From Alphaproteobacteria bacterium (GTDB lineage: Bacteria; Pseudomonadota; Alphaproteobacteria; Kiloniellales; DSM-21159), in assembly GCA_030433005.1 (NCBI GenBank), contig JAUILQ010000062.1, positions 1 to 33,099 of the forward strand: a stretch of DNA of 33,099 nucleotides. Reading direction: 5' to 3'. The notes under the pieces are model-generated. The model was not told the origin of the DNA. It was given only the letters and a program-made list of their open reading frames with translations, and ran no database searches. The translations under genes were made by a program, and so were the position numbers. The stretch's first letter is position 1, and each line of letters starts with the position of its first letter. Positions 26,771-33,099 of the stretch are shown in pieces.

Positions 26771-26808
26771 GTCTCGTTCCCTCCTCGATGCCGAGAACCG
26801 CGAGGCGC

Positions 26809-26837
26809 GGCCCGCCGCCGCGAGGCGGCGACGGGCC
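26809..26837 (-). terminator. Stem-loop between ptxB and ptxC
   Basis: On the plus strand GGCCCG-CCGCC pairs with GGCGG-CGGGCC around a 4-nt loop, with a 3-nt bulge (CGA). The stem lies in the 89-bp gap after the binding-protein gene and has no T-run. A partial terminator or mRNA stabiliser favouring ptxB is likely, as after aapJ. Confidence 0.5.
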
Positions 26838-26859
26838 GGCCGTCGGGGCCGGGGCCGCC

Positions 26860-27747
26860 TCAGCTGCCCTTGTTGAGATCCATCTCGAGGGTCCGCGCGA
26901 CGCGGCGCAGCACCTCGTAGTCCTGGTCGCTCATCTCGGCGAAGCCCTCGCCCTTGAAGGGCGCGAGCACCGCCTCGTCCTTGAGGTTCAGGAAGGCGTT
27001 GCGCAGCTTCTGCTTGAGCTCCGGGGCGAGCCAGCCCTGGAGGGTCCAGGGATAGTTCGGGATCGGGTCGCTCTCGGCGATGACCACGACCTTGTCGCGG
27101 TCGATCATGCCGCGCTCGAGCAGCGAGGCGAAGATCGCGCTCGACAGGCCGCCGGCGTCGACCTTGCCGCTCTCGACGGCGCGGGCGACGGCGTCGTGGG
27201 TGCCGAGGTGGTGGAACTCGTAGTCGCTGCCGGCGGCCAGGCCGCCCTGCTCCTGGATGTAGGCGCGCGGGATCAGGTGGCTGGAGGTCGAGGCCGGGTC
27301 GCCGTAGCCCAGCGTCTTGCCGGCCAGGTCCTCGATGCCGTCGATGCCGGCGTCGGCATTGGCGATCATGATCGAGGTGTAGGTCGGCGCGCCGTCCTTC
27401 ACCAGCGCGGCGAAGGGCTCGATGTTCGGCGCCCGCTCCTTGGCCAGGACGTAGGAGAAGGGCCCGAAGTAGGCGAGCTCGATGCGGTCGAAGCGCATCG
27501 CCTCGATCATCGAGGAGTAGTCGGTGGTGACGACCAGCTCGATCTCCTTGCCGGTCTGCTCGGCCAGATAGTCCTTCAGCGGCTGGTTGTTCTGGATGAT
27601 CGTGGCCGGGCTCTCGTCCGGCAGCAGGGCGACGCGCAGGACGTCGGGATCGGCGTTCTGGGCGACGGCAGGGCCGCTCAGCAGGGCCGGGACGAGGCCG
27701 GCGGCGGCGGCCAGCGCGGCGGCCGCAAGGATCTGTCGACGGTGCAT
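26860..27747 (-). CDS. ptxB: Phosphite-binding periplasmic protein (PhnD/PtxB family)
   Basis: 295 aa. Residues 1-29 form a signal peptide ending AVAQ. The mature part is a PhnD-type phosphonate/phosphite-binding protein: LRVALLPDESPATIIQNNQPL, ELAYFGPFSYVLA, KTLGYGDPASTSSHLIP and a Gly-Gly-Leu-Ser-Ser binding loop. Because the operon carries ptxD and no C-P lyase gene, phosphite is the likely ligand. GGAGGAG lies 8 bp before the ATG. It is 43 bp downstream of ptxA. Confidence 0.88.
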   Translation of the reverse strand: MHRRQILAAAALAAAAGLVPALLSGPAVAQNADPDVLRVALLPDESPATIIQNNQPLKDYLAEQTGKEIELVVTTDYSSMIEAMRFDRIELAYFGPFSYVLAKERAPNIEPFAALVKDGAPTYTSIMIANADAGIDGIEDLAGKTLGYGDPASTSSHLIPRAYIQEQGGLAAGSDYEFHHLGTHDAVARAVESGKVDAGGLSSAIFASLLERGMIDRDKVVVIAESDPIPNYPWTLQGWLAPELKQKLRNAFLNLKDEAVLAPFKGEGFAEMSDQDYEVLRRVARTLEMDLNKGS

Positions 27748-27790
27748 CTTCTCTTCTCCTCCGGTGGGTGGCGGTGGGGTCGATGGACGA

Positions 27791-28582
27791 TCAGGCGACG
27801 GCCCGGCGGCGCTCGGCCTCGGGTGCGCCCGACGCTTCCGGACGCTCCGAGGCGCCGCGGTAGATGCGGTCGAGCTGCGCCTGGGTCAGCGCCTGGGCGT
27901 CGCCCTCGAAGACGACGCGGCCGGCCGAGAGGCCGTAGGTGCGGTCGGCGAAGCGGCGCGCGAACTCGACCTGGTGCAGGCTGACGACGGCGGTGATGCC
28001 GTCCTCGCGGCACACGCCGTGGAGCAGCGACAGGATCGCTTCGGCGCTCGCCGGGTCGAGGCTGGCCACCGGCTCGTCGGCGAGAATGATGCGCGGCCGC
28101 TGGGCCAGGGCGCGGGCGATGCCGACGCGCTGCTGCTGGCCGCCGGACAGCGCGTCGGCACGGTCGAGGGCGCGGTCGAGCAGGCCGACGCGCTCCAGCG
28201 CCTCGAGCGCGATCATCCGGTCGGCGCGGCTCGCCGGCAGCAGGCTGCGCCAGGCCGTGTGGTAGCCGAGCCGGCCGGTCAGCACGTTGCCGAGCGCCGA
28301 GAGGCGGCCGATCAGGTGGTGCTGCTGGAAGATCTTGCCGGTCTGCAGGCGATGGCGGCGCAGGCCGCGCCGGCTCTCGAAGATCGGCCGGGAGTCGAGG
28401 CCGCGCACCGTGCCGGCGCTCGGCCGCACGATGCCGTTGAGGCAGTTGAGCAGCGTCGACTTGCCGGCCCCCGAGGGCCCCAGCAGCACCGTGAAGGCGC
28501 CCTTCTCGAAGCCGATGGTGGCGTCCTTGAGCGCGGTCAGTCCGGTCGGGTAGGTGACGCTGACCTGTTCGAGCGCGAGCAC
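27791..28582 (-). CDS. ptxA: Phosphite/phosphonate ABC transporter, ATPase
   Basis: 263 aa from a GTG with GGGGAG 8 bp upstream. Walker A GPSGAGKST (35-43), signature LSGGQQQR, Walker B IILADEPVASLDP and the switch His in VSLHQVEFA are intact, and the sequence is of the PhnC class (GKIFQQHHLIGRLSALGNVL). It is the first gene of the ptxABCDE operon and energises uptake through PtxC. An ATG 5 bp upstream is in another frame. The C-terminal tail of about 25 residues is Glu/Ala/Arg-rich. Confidence 0.88.
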   Translation of the reverse strand: MLALEQVSVTYPTGLTALKDATIGFEKGAFTVLLGPSGAGKSTLLNCLNGIVRPSAGTVRGLDSRPIFESRRGLRRHRLQTGKIFQQHHLIGRLSALGNVLTGRLGYHTAWRSLLPASRADRMIALEALERVGLLDRALDRADALSGGQQQRVGIARALAQRPRIILADEPVASLDPASAEAILSLLHGVCREDGITAVVSLHQVEFARRFADRTYGLSAGRVVFEGDAQALTQAQLDRIYRGASERPEASGAPEAERRRAVA

Positions 28583-28604
28583 GGCATCGCTCCCCTGTTG
28601 CCTG

Positions 28605-28642
28605 CGTTCGGCATCGCCGAACGTTCCGATCTCTCGTTCGGC
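28605..28642 (-). promoter_or_regulatory. Palindromic operator candidate in front of ptxA
   Basis: CGTTCGGC (28605-28612) and GCCGAACG (28616-28623) form a perfect 8-bp inverted repeat with a 3-bp spacer, and a third copy, CGTTCGGC, lies at 28635-28642. They sit 23-60 bp upstream of the ptxA start. They may be a regulator site or a leader hairpin. They do not follow the T-N11-A rule of LysR sites exactly. Confidence 0.4.
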
Positions 28643-28647
28643 TCAGG

Positions 28648-28679
28648 GATACAGGCCGGGGATTGCGCCTCTGTGACAG
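28648..28679 (-). promoter_or_regulatory. Possible Pho-box half-site and -10 of the ptx operon
   Basis: On the minus strand CTGTCAC (28679-28673) equals one half of a Pho box. The matching second half 11 bp on is poor (GCGCAAT). TGTATC follows at 28653-28648, about where a -10 would lie in a PhoB-activated promoter. Suggestive only. Confidence 0.25.
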
Positions 28680-28754
28680 CCGGGCGGCCGGAGGCAAACT
28701 TCACGAAACGGCAACAGAGGCGTCGGGAGAGGCGGCGGGGCCGCTTCCGGGCGC

Positions 28755-29213
28755 TCAGTTCAGGCGGCGGCAGTCGTAGTCCGGCGGGAAGGCCTCCGCG
28801 CCGAGTTCCCGTTCGCCGCCGAAGCCGTCGAAGCGCAGCCGCGCCAACGAGAAGTCGAGGTCGAGCACCGCGACCGGCGGACGGCCTGCGGCGCCGTCCA
28901 GGATCGCCACCGCCACCGCACGCAGCCCGGCGGCATCCTGCCAGGCCAGCTCGACCTGCCGGAGCCCGTCCAGCGCCGCGCCGCCCCGGCTGCGCCGCAG
29001 GGTCACCTGCCCGGCCCCGGGCTCGAAGCCGACGACCAGCGGCGAGCCGAGCGCGACGACGCGGGTCTTCGCCTTGCCGCCGGCGACCAGGCGGCACTCC
29101 ATCAGTCGCGGGTCGGCCGCCGCGGGGCCGGTTTCCTGGGCCGCGAGGCGGGCGGAGCCGAGCGCCGCCGCGAGCGCCAGCAGCACGGCCGCCGTCTTGC
29201 CAGGGAGAACCAT
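28755..29213 (-). CDS. Small secreted protein of unknown function
   Basis: 152 aa. A signal peptide (MVLPGKTAAVLLALAAALGSARLAAQ) precedes a mature domain of about 126 residues with no membrane span. Only two Cys remain after cleavage, Cys40 (LMECRL) and Cys148 near the end (YDCRRLN), which could form a disulfide joining the two ends. Alternating hydrophobic stretches (VVALGSPLVVGF, VAVAILDG, VAVLDLDFSLARLRF) suggest a beta-rich fold. AAGGA lies 7 bp before the ATG. It lies 172 bp upstream of ptxA in the same direction, and the ptx promoter probably begins after it. I do not recognise the family. Confidence 0.7.
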   Translation of the reverse strand: MVLPGKTAAVLLALAAALGSARLAAQETGPAAADPRLMECRLVAGGKAKTRVVALGSPLVVGFEPGAGQVTLRRSRGGAALDGLRQVELAWQDAAGLRAVAVAILDGAAGRPPVAVLDLDFSLARLRFDGFGGERELGAEAFPPDYDCRRLN

Positions 29214-29294
29214 CGCACGTCCTTTCGCTCGAGCGTCGGGGGAGCAACGCGGAGCCCTCCGGCGAGTTCGGCCGGCGCGGCGCCGACGCGGACC

Positions 29295-29320
29295 GCTTGA
29301 CCGGACGGCTTGACCGGACG
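29295..29320. repeat. Two tandem 13-bp repeats, GCTTGACCGGACG
   Basis: GCTTGACCGGACG at 29295-29307 is exactly repeated at 29308-29320, in the divergent gap between the secreted protein gene and the MFS gene. Each copy contains TTGACC, a -35-like hexamer, but no -10 lies at proper spacing. It may be a binding site or a slippage product. Confidence 0.6.
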
Positions 29321-29404
29321 GGCGCCCGGGCGCAGCGTCGCGCGGCCCGAAGGGGCATGCTCCCGTCCGGCGGCCCCGCCCGCTTCCTGCCCAGGTCCCC
29401 CCCG

Positions 29405-30592
29405 ATGATCCTGCCGCGCCCCGCCGTGGTCCTGGTGCTCGGCACCGCCCAGACCCTGGGCTGGGGCTCGACCTTCTACCTGCCGGCGATCCTGGCCGAG
29501 CCGATGGCGCCCGACCTGGGCGTCGGAGTCGACGCCGTCTTCGCCGCCTTCTCCGGCGCGCTGCTGGTCGGCATGCTGCTCGGGCCGCTCGGCGGCCGGA
29601 TCATCGACCGTCACGGCGGCCGCGGCCTGCTCAGCCTCTCCAGCCTGGTGTTTGCCGCCGGCCTCGGCCTGCTCGGCCTCGCAGAGGGCCCGCTGCTGCT
29701 CGGCCTCGCCTGGCTGGTGATCGGCGCCGGCATGACCGTCGGGCTCTACGAGGCGGCCTTCTCGACGCTGGCGCGTCTCTACGGCGCCCGAGCGCGCGGC
29801 GCGATCACCGGCATCACGCTGCTCGCCGGCTTCGCCTCGACGGTCTGCTGGCCGATCAGTGCCGGCCTGGAGGCCGAATTCGGCTGGCGCGCGACCTGCT
29901 TCGCCTGGGCGGCCGCCCACCTGCTGCTCGGCCTGCCGCTCAACCTGCTGCTGCCCCGCGGCGCCGGCCCCGCGGCGGAGCCGACACCGGAGGGCGCGCC
30001 GGCGGCCCCTGCTCGGCGCCCCCCGGCCGCCGCCGGCGAGCGCCGTCCGATGCTGCTGCTCGCCTTCGTCTTCGCCGCCGTCTGGTTCACCAGCACGGCG
30101 ATGGGCGCGCACCTGCCGCGGCTGCTCGAGCAGGCCGGGGCGACGCCGGCGGCGGCGATCGCGGCGGCGGCCCTGGTCGGGCCCGCCCAGGTCGCCGGGC
30201 GCCTGCTCGAGTTCGGCCTGCTGCAGCGCCTGCACCCCCTGCTCTCGGCGCGCCTCGCGACCCTGGCCCATCCGCTCGGCGCGGCGGTCCTGGTCGCGCT
30301 CGGGGCGCCGGGTGCGGCGGCCTTCGCGCTGCTGCACGGCGCCGGCAGCGGCGTGCTGACGATCGCCAAGGGCACCCTGCCGCTGGCGCTGTTCGGGCCC
30401 GGCGACTACGGCCGGCGCCAGGGCCTGCTGATGGTGCCGACGCGCCTCGCCCAGGCCGCCGGGCCCTTCGTCTTCGCGTTGCTGATGGAGCGCTTCGGGA
30501 CCGGCGCGCTCGCCGTCACCGCCGTCCTCGGCCTCGCCGCGCTCGGCGCCCTGCTGCTGCTGCGCCCGGCGGCCGAGGCGCGCGCGGCGTGA
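29405..30592 (+). CDS. MFS transporter
   Basis: 395 aa with about twelve hydrophobic spans in two halves joined by a Pro/Ala/Arg-rich central loop (about 195-220). The loop after the second span reads GGRIIDRHGGRGLL, the major-facilitator motif A. The N-terminal text GTAQTLGWGSTFYLPAIL resembles a subgroup of predicted small-molecule or drug exporters, but the substrate is unknown. The ATG at 29405 fits the family start; an ATG at 29357 would add 16 residues. The frame remains open far upstream without homology. It is divergent from the secreted protein gene and 149 bp upstream of the macA-like gene. Confidence 0.8.
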   Translation: MILPRPAVVLVLGTAQTLGWGSTFYLPAILAEPMAPDLGVGVDAVFAAFSGALLVGMLLGPLGGRIIDRHGGRGLLSLSSLVFAAGLGLLGLAEGPLLLGLAWLVIGAGMTVGLYEAAFSTLARLYGARARGAITGITLLAGFASTVCWPISAGLEAEFGWRATCFAWAAAHLLLGLPLNLLLPRGAGPAAEPTPEGAPAAPARRPPAAAGERRPMLLLAFVFAAVWFTSTAMGAHLPRLLEQAGATPAAAIAAAALVGPAQVAGRLLEFGLLQRLHPLLSARLATLAHPLGAAVLVALGAPGAAAFALLHGAGSGVLTIAKGTLPLALFGPGDYGRRQGLLMVPTRLAQAAGPFVFALLMERFGTGALAVTAVLGLAALGALLLLRPAAEARAA

Positions 30593-30741
30593 TGCCGCGG
30601 CCCTTGTGTCAGGCAATCGGCCGCGCCGGATTCCCGCAGCGGCCGCGTTAGAACGGAGACCGCCGCCGGCTCGGCCGGCACGGCGGCAGCCGCTCTCCCG
30701 CAATTGCCCCAAGGGCCGGTGCCAGGGTCCCTCCCCGCTTC

Positions 30742-31968
30742 ATGACAGACAGCCCCCCTCCCCGCGCCCGGCCCAGCCGCTGGCGCAAGCGCCTGTTCCT
30801 CGGCGGCCTGCTGATCGCCGGGCTGGCCGTCGCCGGCATGGCCGGCAGCCTGTGGCCGGAGGAGCCGGCGGCGCCGCCGGCCAGCGCGCCGGTCGTGCGC
30901 CAGGACATCGAGGAGACGGTGCTGGCCAACGGCGTGCTCGACGCCAAGACGCTGGTCAGCGTCGGCGCCCAGGTCTCCGGCCAGGTCAAGGCGCTGCACG
31001 TCGGCCTCGGCGATCCCGTGCGCGCCGGCGAGCCGATCGCCGAGATCGACCCGCTGACCCGGCGCAACGCCCTGCGCGACGCCGAGGCCGCGCTGGCCAA
31101 CGTGGTCGCCCAGAAGAAGGTGCGCGAGGCGGCGCTGAAGCAGGCCGAGCTCGCCTTCCAGCGCCAGGCCCGGATGCTCAAGGGCAACGCGACCTCGCGC
31201 GAGGAGTACGAGGCCGCCGAGGCGACGCTGGCGACGACCCGCGCCGAGATCGAGGCGCTGGAGGCGCAGATCGCCCAGGCCGAGATCGCCGTCGACACGG
31301 CGCGCATCAACCTCGCCTACACCGAGATCACCGCGCCGATGGACGGCACCGTGGTCGCCGTGCCGGTCAAGCAGGGCCAGACGGTCAACGCCAACCAGAC
31401 GACGCCGACCATCGTCATGCTCGCCGACCTCGACACCATGACCGTCTCGGCCGAGGTCTCGGAGGCCGACGTGATCCGTGTCGAGCCGGGCCAGACCGTC
31501 TACTTCACGATCCTCGGCGATCCCGACCGGCGCTACTACTCGATCCTGCGCAGCGTCGAGCCGGCGCCCGATTCGATCTCCGAGAGCGGAACGTCGAGCG
31601 GGACGTCGAGCACCGGCAGCTCGGACAGCGCGGTCTACTACAACGCCCTGTTCGACATCGAGAACCCGGAGCACCGCCTGCGCATCGCCATGACCGCGCA
31701 GGTCTCGATCGTGCTCGACCAGGCACACGACGCGCTGACCATCCCCGCGGCGGCGCTCGGCCAGCCGCTCGAGGACGGCCGCTACCGGGTCCAGGTGCTG
31801 GCCGGCGACGGCCGGGTGGAGACGCGCGAGATCGACGTCGGCATCAACAACTCGGTGCGCGTCGAGGTGCTCGACGGCCTGTCGGAGGGCGAGCGGGTCG
31901 TGGTCGCCGAGCGCGCGCCCGTCGCCGAGGGCGGCCGGCGCCGCCCGCGCGGCTTCCTGGGCTTCTAG
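30742..31968 (+). CDS. macA: MacA-type periplasmic adaptor of an ABC efflux pump
   Basis: 408 aa. A cytoplasmic basic N-terminus and one span (about 18-38) anchor it in the inner membrane. Then come a beta-barrel/lipoyl half-motif (VGAQVSGQVKALHVGLGDPV), a long alpha hairpin (about 110-190) with coiled-coil heptads, the second lipoyl half (ITAPMDGTVVAVPVKQGQTV) and C-terminal domains. A Ser/Thr/Gly-rich insertion lies near 277-294. Such adaptors link MacB to an outer-membrane TolC-like channel for export of macrolides, peptides or lipids. The gene for the ATPase/permease begins 2 bp after its stop. Confidence 0.88.
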   Translation: MTDSPPPRARPSRWRKRLFLGGLLIAGLAVAGMAGSLWPEEPAAPPASAPVVRQDIEETVLANGVLDAKTLVSVGAQVSGQVKALHVGLGDPVRAGEPIAEIDPLTRRNALRDAEAALANVVAQKKVREAALKQAELAFQRQARMLKGNATSREEYEAAEATLATTRAEIEALEAQIAQAEIAVDTARINLAYTEITAPMDGTVVAVPVKQGQTVNANQTTPTIVMLADLDTMTVSAEVSEADVIRVEPGQTVYFTILGDPDRRYYSILRSVEPAPDSISESGTSSGTSSTGSSDSAVYYNALFDIENPEHRLRIAMTAQVSIVLDQAHDALTIPAAALGQPLEDGRYRVQVLAGDGRVETREIDVGINNSVRVEVLDGLSEGERVVVAERAPVAEGGRRRPRGFLGF

Positions 31969-31970
31969 CC

Positions 31971-33099
31971 ATGGCAACCGAGCGAGAGGACGCGCCGCTG
32001 CTGCAGGTCTCCGGCCTGTGGCGCGAGTTCCCGGCCGGCGAGGGCACGCTCGCCGTGCTGCGCGACGTCGAGCTGGAGATCCGCGCCGGCGAGATGGTGG
32101 CGATCATCGGCGCCTCGGGCTCCGGCAAGTCGACGCTGATGAACATCCTCGGCTGCCTCGACCGGCCGAGCCGCGGCAGCTACCGGATCGCCGGGCGCGA
32201 CACCCGCACCCTCGAGGCCGACGAGCTGGCCGAGCTGCGCCGCGAGCATTTCGGCTTCATCTTCCAGCGCTACCACCTGCTGCCGACGCTCTCGGCGCTC
32301 GACAACGTCGCGGTGCCGGCGATCTACGCCGGCCGGCCCGGGCGCGAGCGCGCCGAGCGCGCCGCCGCCCTGCTGCGGCGCCTCGGCCTGGGCGACCGCC
32401 TGGCGCACCGGCCGGGCCAGCTCTCGGGCGGCCAGCAGCAGCGCGTCTCGATCGCCCGCGCCCTGGTCAACGGCGGCCGCGTGATCCTGGCCGACGAGCC
32501 GACCGGCGCGCTCGACAGCCGCACCGGCGCCGAGGTGCTGGCGCTGCTCAAGGAGCTGCACGGCGAGGGCCACACCATCGTCATCGTGACCCACGACAGC
32601 GAGGTCGCCGCCCACGCCGAGCGCATCGTCGAGATCAGCGACGGCCGCATCGTCGCCGACCGCCGGCAAGCGCCGGAACGGCCGCGTCGCGAGCGGCCGG
32701 CCGGGGCGGCGGCGGCCGACGGCCTCGGCGCGCGGCTCGACCGCCTCGGCGAGGCCTTCCGCATGGCCGTGCTGGCGATGGCGGCGCACCGCCTGCGGAC
32801 CTTCCTGACCATGCTCGGCATCGTCATCGGCATCGCCTCGGTGGTCTCGGTGGTCGCCCTCGGCGCCGGCTCGCAGGAGCGCATCCTCGAGGACATCAGC
32901 GCGATCGGCACCAATACCGTCACGGTCTATCCCGGCCGCGGCTTCGGCGACCGCCGCTCGGGCCGCGTCGAGACGCTGGTGCCGGCCGACGCCCGCGCCC
33001 TGGCCGGCCAGGCCTTCGTGGACAGCGTGACCCCGAGGGTCACCTCCAGCGCCACGCTGCGCGCCCGCGCGGTCGCCGCCAGCGCCTCGATCGTGGGCG
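31971..33099 (+). CDS. macB: MacB-type ABC ATPase/permease (partial, runs off the window)
   Basis: 376 codons are present and the frame is open at the edge. The N-terminal ATPase has Walker A GASGSGKST, Q-loop FQRYHLLPTL, signature LSGGQQQR, Walker B VILADEPTGALD and the switch His in VTHDSE. After a linker rich in Arg, Pro and Ala, the first membrane span begins at LRTFLTMLGIVIGIASVVSV, followed by GAGSQERILEDISAIGTNT, the typical start of the MacB periplasmic domain. It begins 2 bp after macA, so they form one pump. Full MacB has about 650 residues, so over 40% is missing. Confidence 0.9.
   Translation, partial: MATEREDAPLLQVSGLWREFPAGEGTLAVLRDVELEIRAGEMVAIIGASGSGKSTLMNILGCLDRPSRGSYRIAGRDTRTLEADELAELRREHFGFIFQRYHLLPTLSALDNVAVPAIYAGRPGRERAERAAALLRRLGLGDRLAHRPGQLSGGQQQRVSIARALVNGGRVILADEPTGALDSRTGAEVLALLKELHGEGHTIVIVTHDSEVAAHAERIVEISDGRIVADRRQAPERPRRERPAGAAAADGLGARLDRLGEAFRMAVLAMAAHRLRTFLTMLGIVIGIASVVSVVALGAGSQERILEDISAIGTNTVTVYPGRGFGDRRSGRVETLVPADARALAGQAFVDSVTPRVTSSATLRARAVAASASIVG

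Noticed and set aside
27587..29404. Long open frame that would fuse about 600 residues to the MFS transporter
   Set aside because: It is antisense to ptxA, ptxB and the secreted protein gene, is Arg/Ala/Pro-rich like other GC-driven antisense frames, and the transporter fold begins at 29405.

Overview
The window is about 33 kb of very GC-rich DNA (roughly 70% or more) with dense, short-spaced genes, many ATGA or near-zero overlaps and some GTG starts. A four-gene general amino-acid ABC system of the AapJQMP/Bzt type, a Cache-GGDEF cyclase and the codon use all point to an alphaproteobacterium. Rhodospirillales or a near relative is my inference. It looks chromosomal. I see no rRNA, tRNA, CRISPR array, transposase or phage gene.

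Left part (1-8800), envelope and lipids. A possible tail of an upstream gene is followed by an FkbM-type methyltransferase and a GalE-type UDP-sugar epimerase. Facing them is a glycosyltransferase related to monogalactosyldiacylglycerol synthases. Next comes a three-gene operon: a 7-TM membrane protein, a PlsC-like acyltransferase with altered motifs, and a fusion of a cyclic-nucleotide-binding-like domain to a CPBP/Abi membrane domain. It converges on a two-gene operon of a radical SAM (B12-type) protein and a membrane fatty-acid desaturase. Together these suggest glycolipid or unusual acyl-lipid modification.

Middle part (8900-20000). A Cache-HAMP-GGDEF diguanylate cyclase converges on a dicarboxylate/amino-acid:cation symporter. 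A frameshifted cupin gene and a 97-bp palindromic repeat follow. The aapJQMP operon comes next on the minus strand. AapM is greatly enlarged, and a perfect 13-bp hairpin sits between aapJ and aapQ. Divergent from it is a cystathionine beta-lyase gene coupled to a stand-alone ModE DNA-binding domain.

Right-middle part (20000-28700). After a DapA-family lyase comes modABC, preceded by a perfect ModE-type operator (CGTTATAT, 8 bp, ATATAACG). The separately encoded ModE-like domain is the natural candidate to bind it. modC overlaps tail-to-tail with the last gene of a five-gene minus-strand operon whose order and proteins match ptxABCDE: ABC ATPase, periplasmic binding protein, permease, NAD-dependent phosphite dehydrogenase and LysR regulator. 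PtxD keeps every active-site residue I can place. The cell is therefore predicted to import phosphite and oxidise it to phosphate, and this is the most notable system in the window.

Right end (28750-33099). A small secreted protein of unknown function, an MFS transporter, and a MacA/MacB-type efflux pair, with MacB cut off by the window end.
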